Below are positions 5,823-5,944 of a stretch of DNA of 5,944 nt, piece after piece; position 1 is the stretch's first letter, and each line of letters starts with the position of its first letter. The notes beneath the pieces were generated by a model. It was not told the origin of the DNA. It was given only the letters and a program-made list of their open reading frames with translations, and did no database searches. Source of the DNA: Clostridiales bacterium (lineage in GTDB: Bacteria > Bacillota > Clostridia > Christensenellales > CAG-917); assembly GCA_012800805.1 (NCBI GenBank), contig JAAZIO010000186.1:1-5944 (forward strand). Reading direction: 5' to 3'. Position numbers and translations under genes: made by a program.

Positions 5823-5944
5823 ACTAAAAGAATTATATAAAACGGCAATTTTTAATATATTGTTTTAAAATATTGCTCGGAACTATTATTAAATACCCTT
5901 ATATCAGATATAGTTATATATTTAATTCTTACTTTATAGAGCAG
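5823..5944 (-). promoter_or_regulatory. AT-rich region upstream of thiI, weak promoter candidate and dyads
   Basis: No gene is visible here. The best minus-strand promoter is TTCCGA (5882-5877), a 17-nt spacer and TATATT (5859-5854); the -35 box is poor (three of six) and the -10 good (five of six). A perfect TATAAT at 5837-5832 has no matching -35 box and would leave a leader of only about 11 nt. Two dyads lie farther upstream: TATATC-A-GATATA (5900-5912), and AACTAT (5881-5886) with ATAGTT (5910-5915). They could be operator-like or simply reflect the base composition. No TPP riboswitch core (CUGAGA or the conserved ACCUGA) is seen, so direct thiamine control is not supported. Confidence 0.3.

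Noticed and set aside
5814..5944. TPP riboswitch upstream of thiI
   Set aside because: The conserved thi-box core motifs are absent from this AT-rich stretch.

Overview
This window looks like chromosomal DNA from a fairly AT-rich bacterium, most likely of the Bacillota/Clostridia type. That placement is inferred from three things: miaB directly upstream of mutS, a ThiI that lacks the C-terminal rhodanese domain, and a class A penicillin-binding protein with a short, very lysine-rich cytoplasmic tail. The first bases form a perfect fold-back palindrome that stops exactly at the window edge, which suggests the window begins at a contig end, possibly in a metagenome or single-cell assembly.

Layout from left to right. 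The minus strand carries the 5' part of mutS (mismatch recognition; truncated by the window edge, with its last about 54 bases probably an assembly artefact). Upstream of it, on the same strand, is miaB (tRNA methylthiotransferase), complete. A 62-bp divergent intergenic region then separates miaB from a plus-strand gene for a bifunctional PBP1A-type penicillin-binding protein, complete. The miaB side has a near-consensus sigma-70/sigma-A promoter and a good Shine-Dalgarno; the PBP side has neither in clear form. The PBP gene ends in a strong intrinsic terminator. A noncoding gap of about 310 bp follows, and then thiI (tRNA 4-thiouridine synthase / thiamine thiazole sulfur transfer), complete on the minus strand, with its own terminator facing the PBP terminator. 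The last 131 bp are AT-rich noncoding sequence upstream of thiI.

Functionally these are housekeeping genes: two tRNA-modification enzymes, one DNA-repair protein and one cell-wall synthase. miaB and mutS are probably co-transcribed, because no terminator separates them. The PBP and thiI genes are convergent and each is insulated by a terminator. I see no mobile element, CRISPR array, RNA gene or defence system. The points most worth checking are the 108-bp perfect palindrome, a short coding-looking relic in the PBP-thiI gap, and the unusual translation start of the PBP gene.
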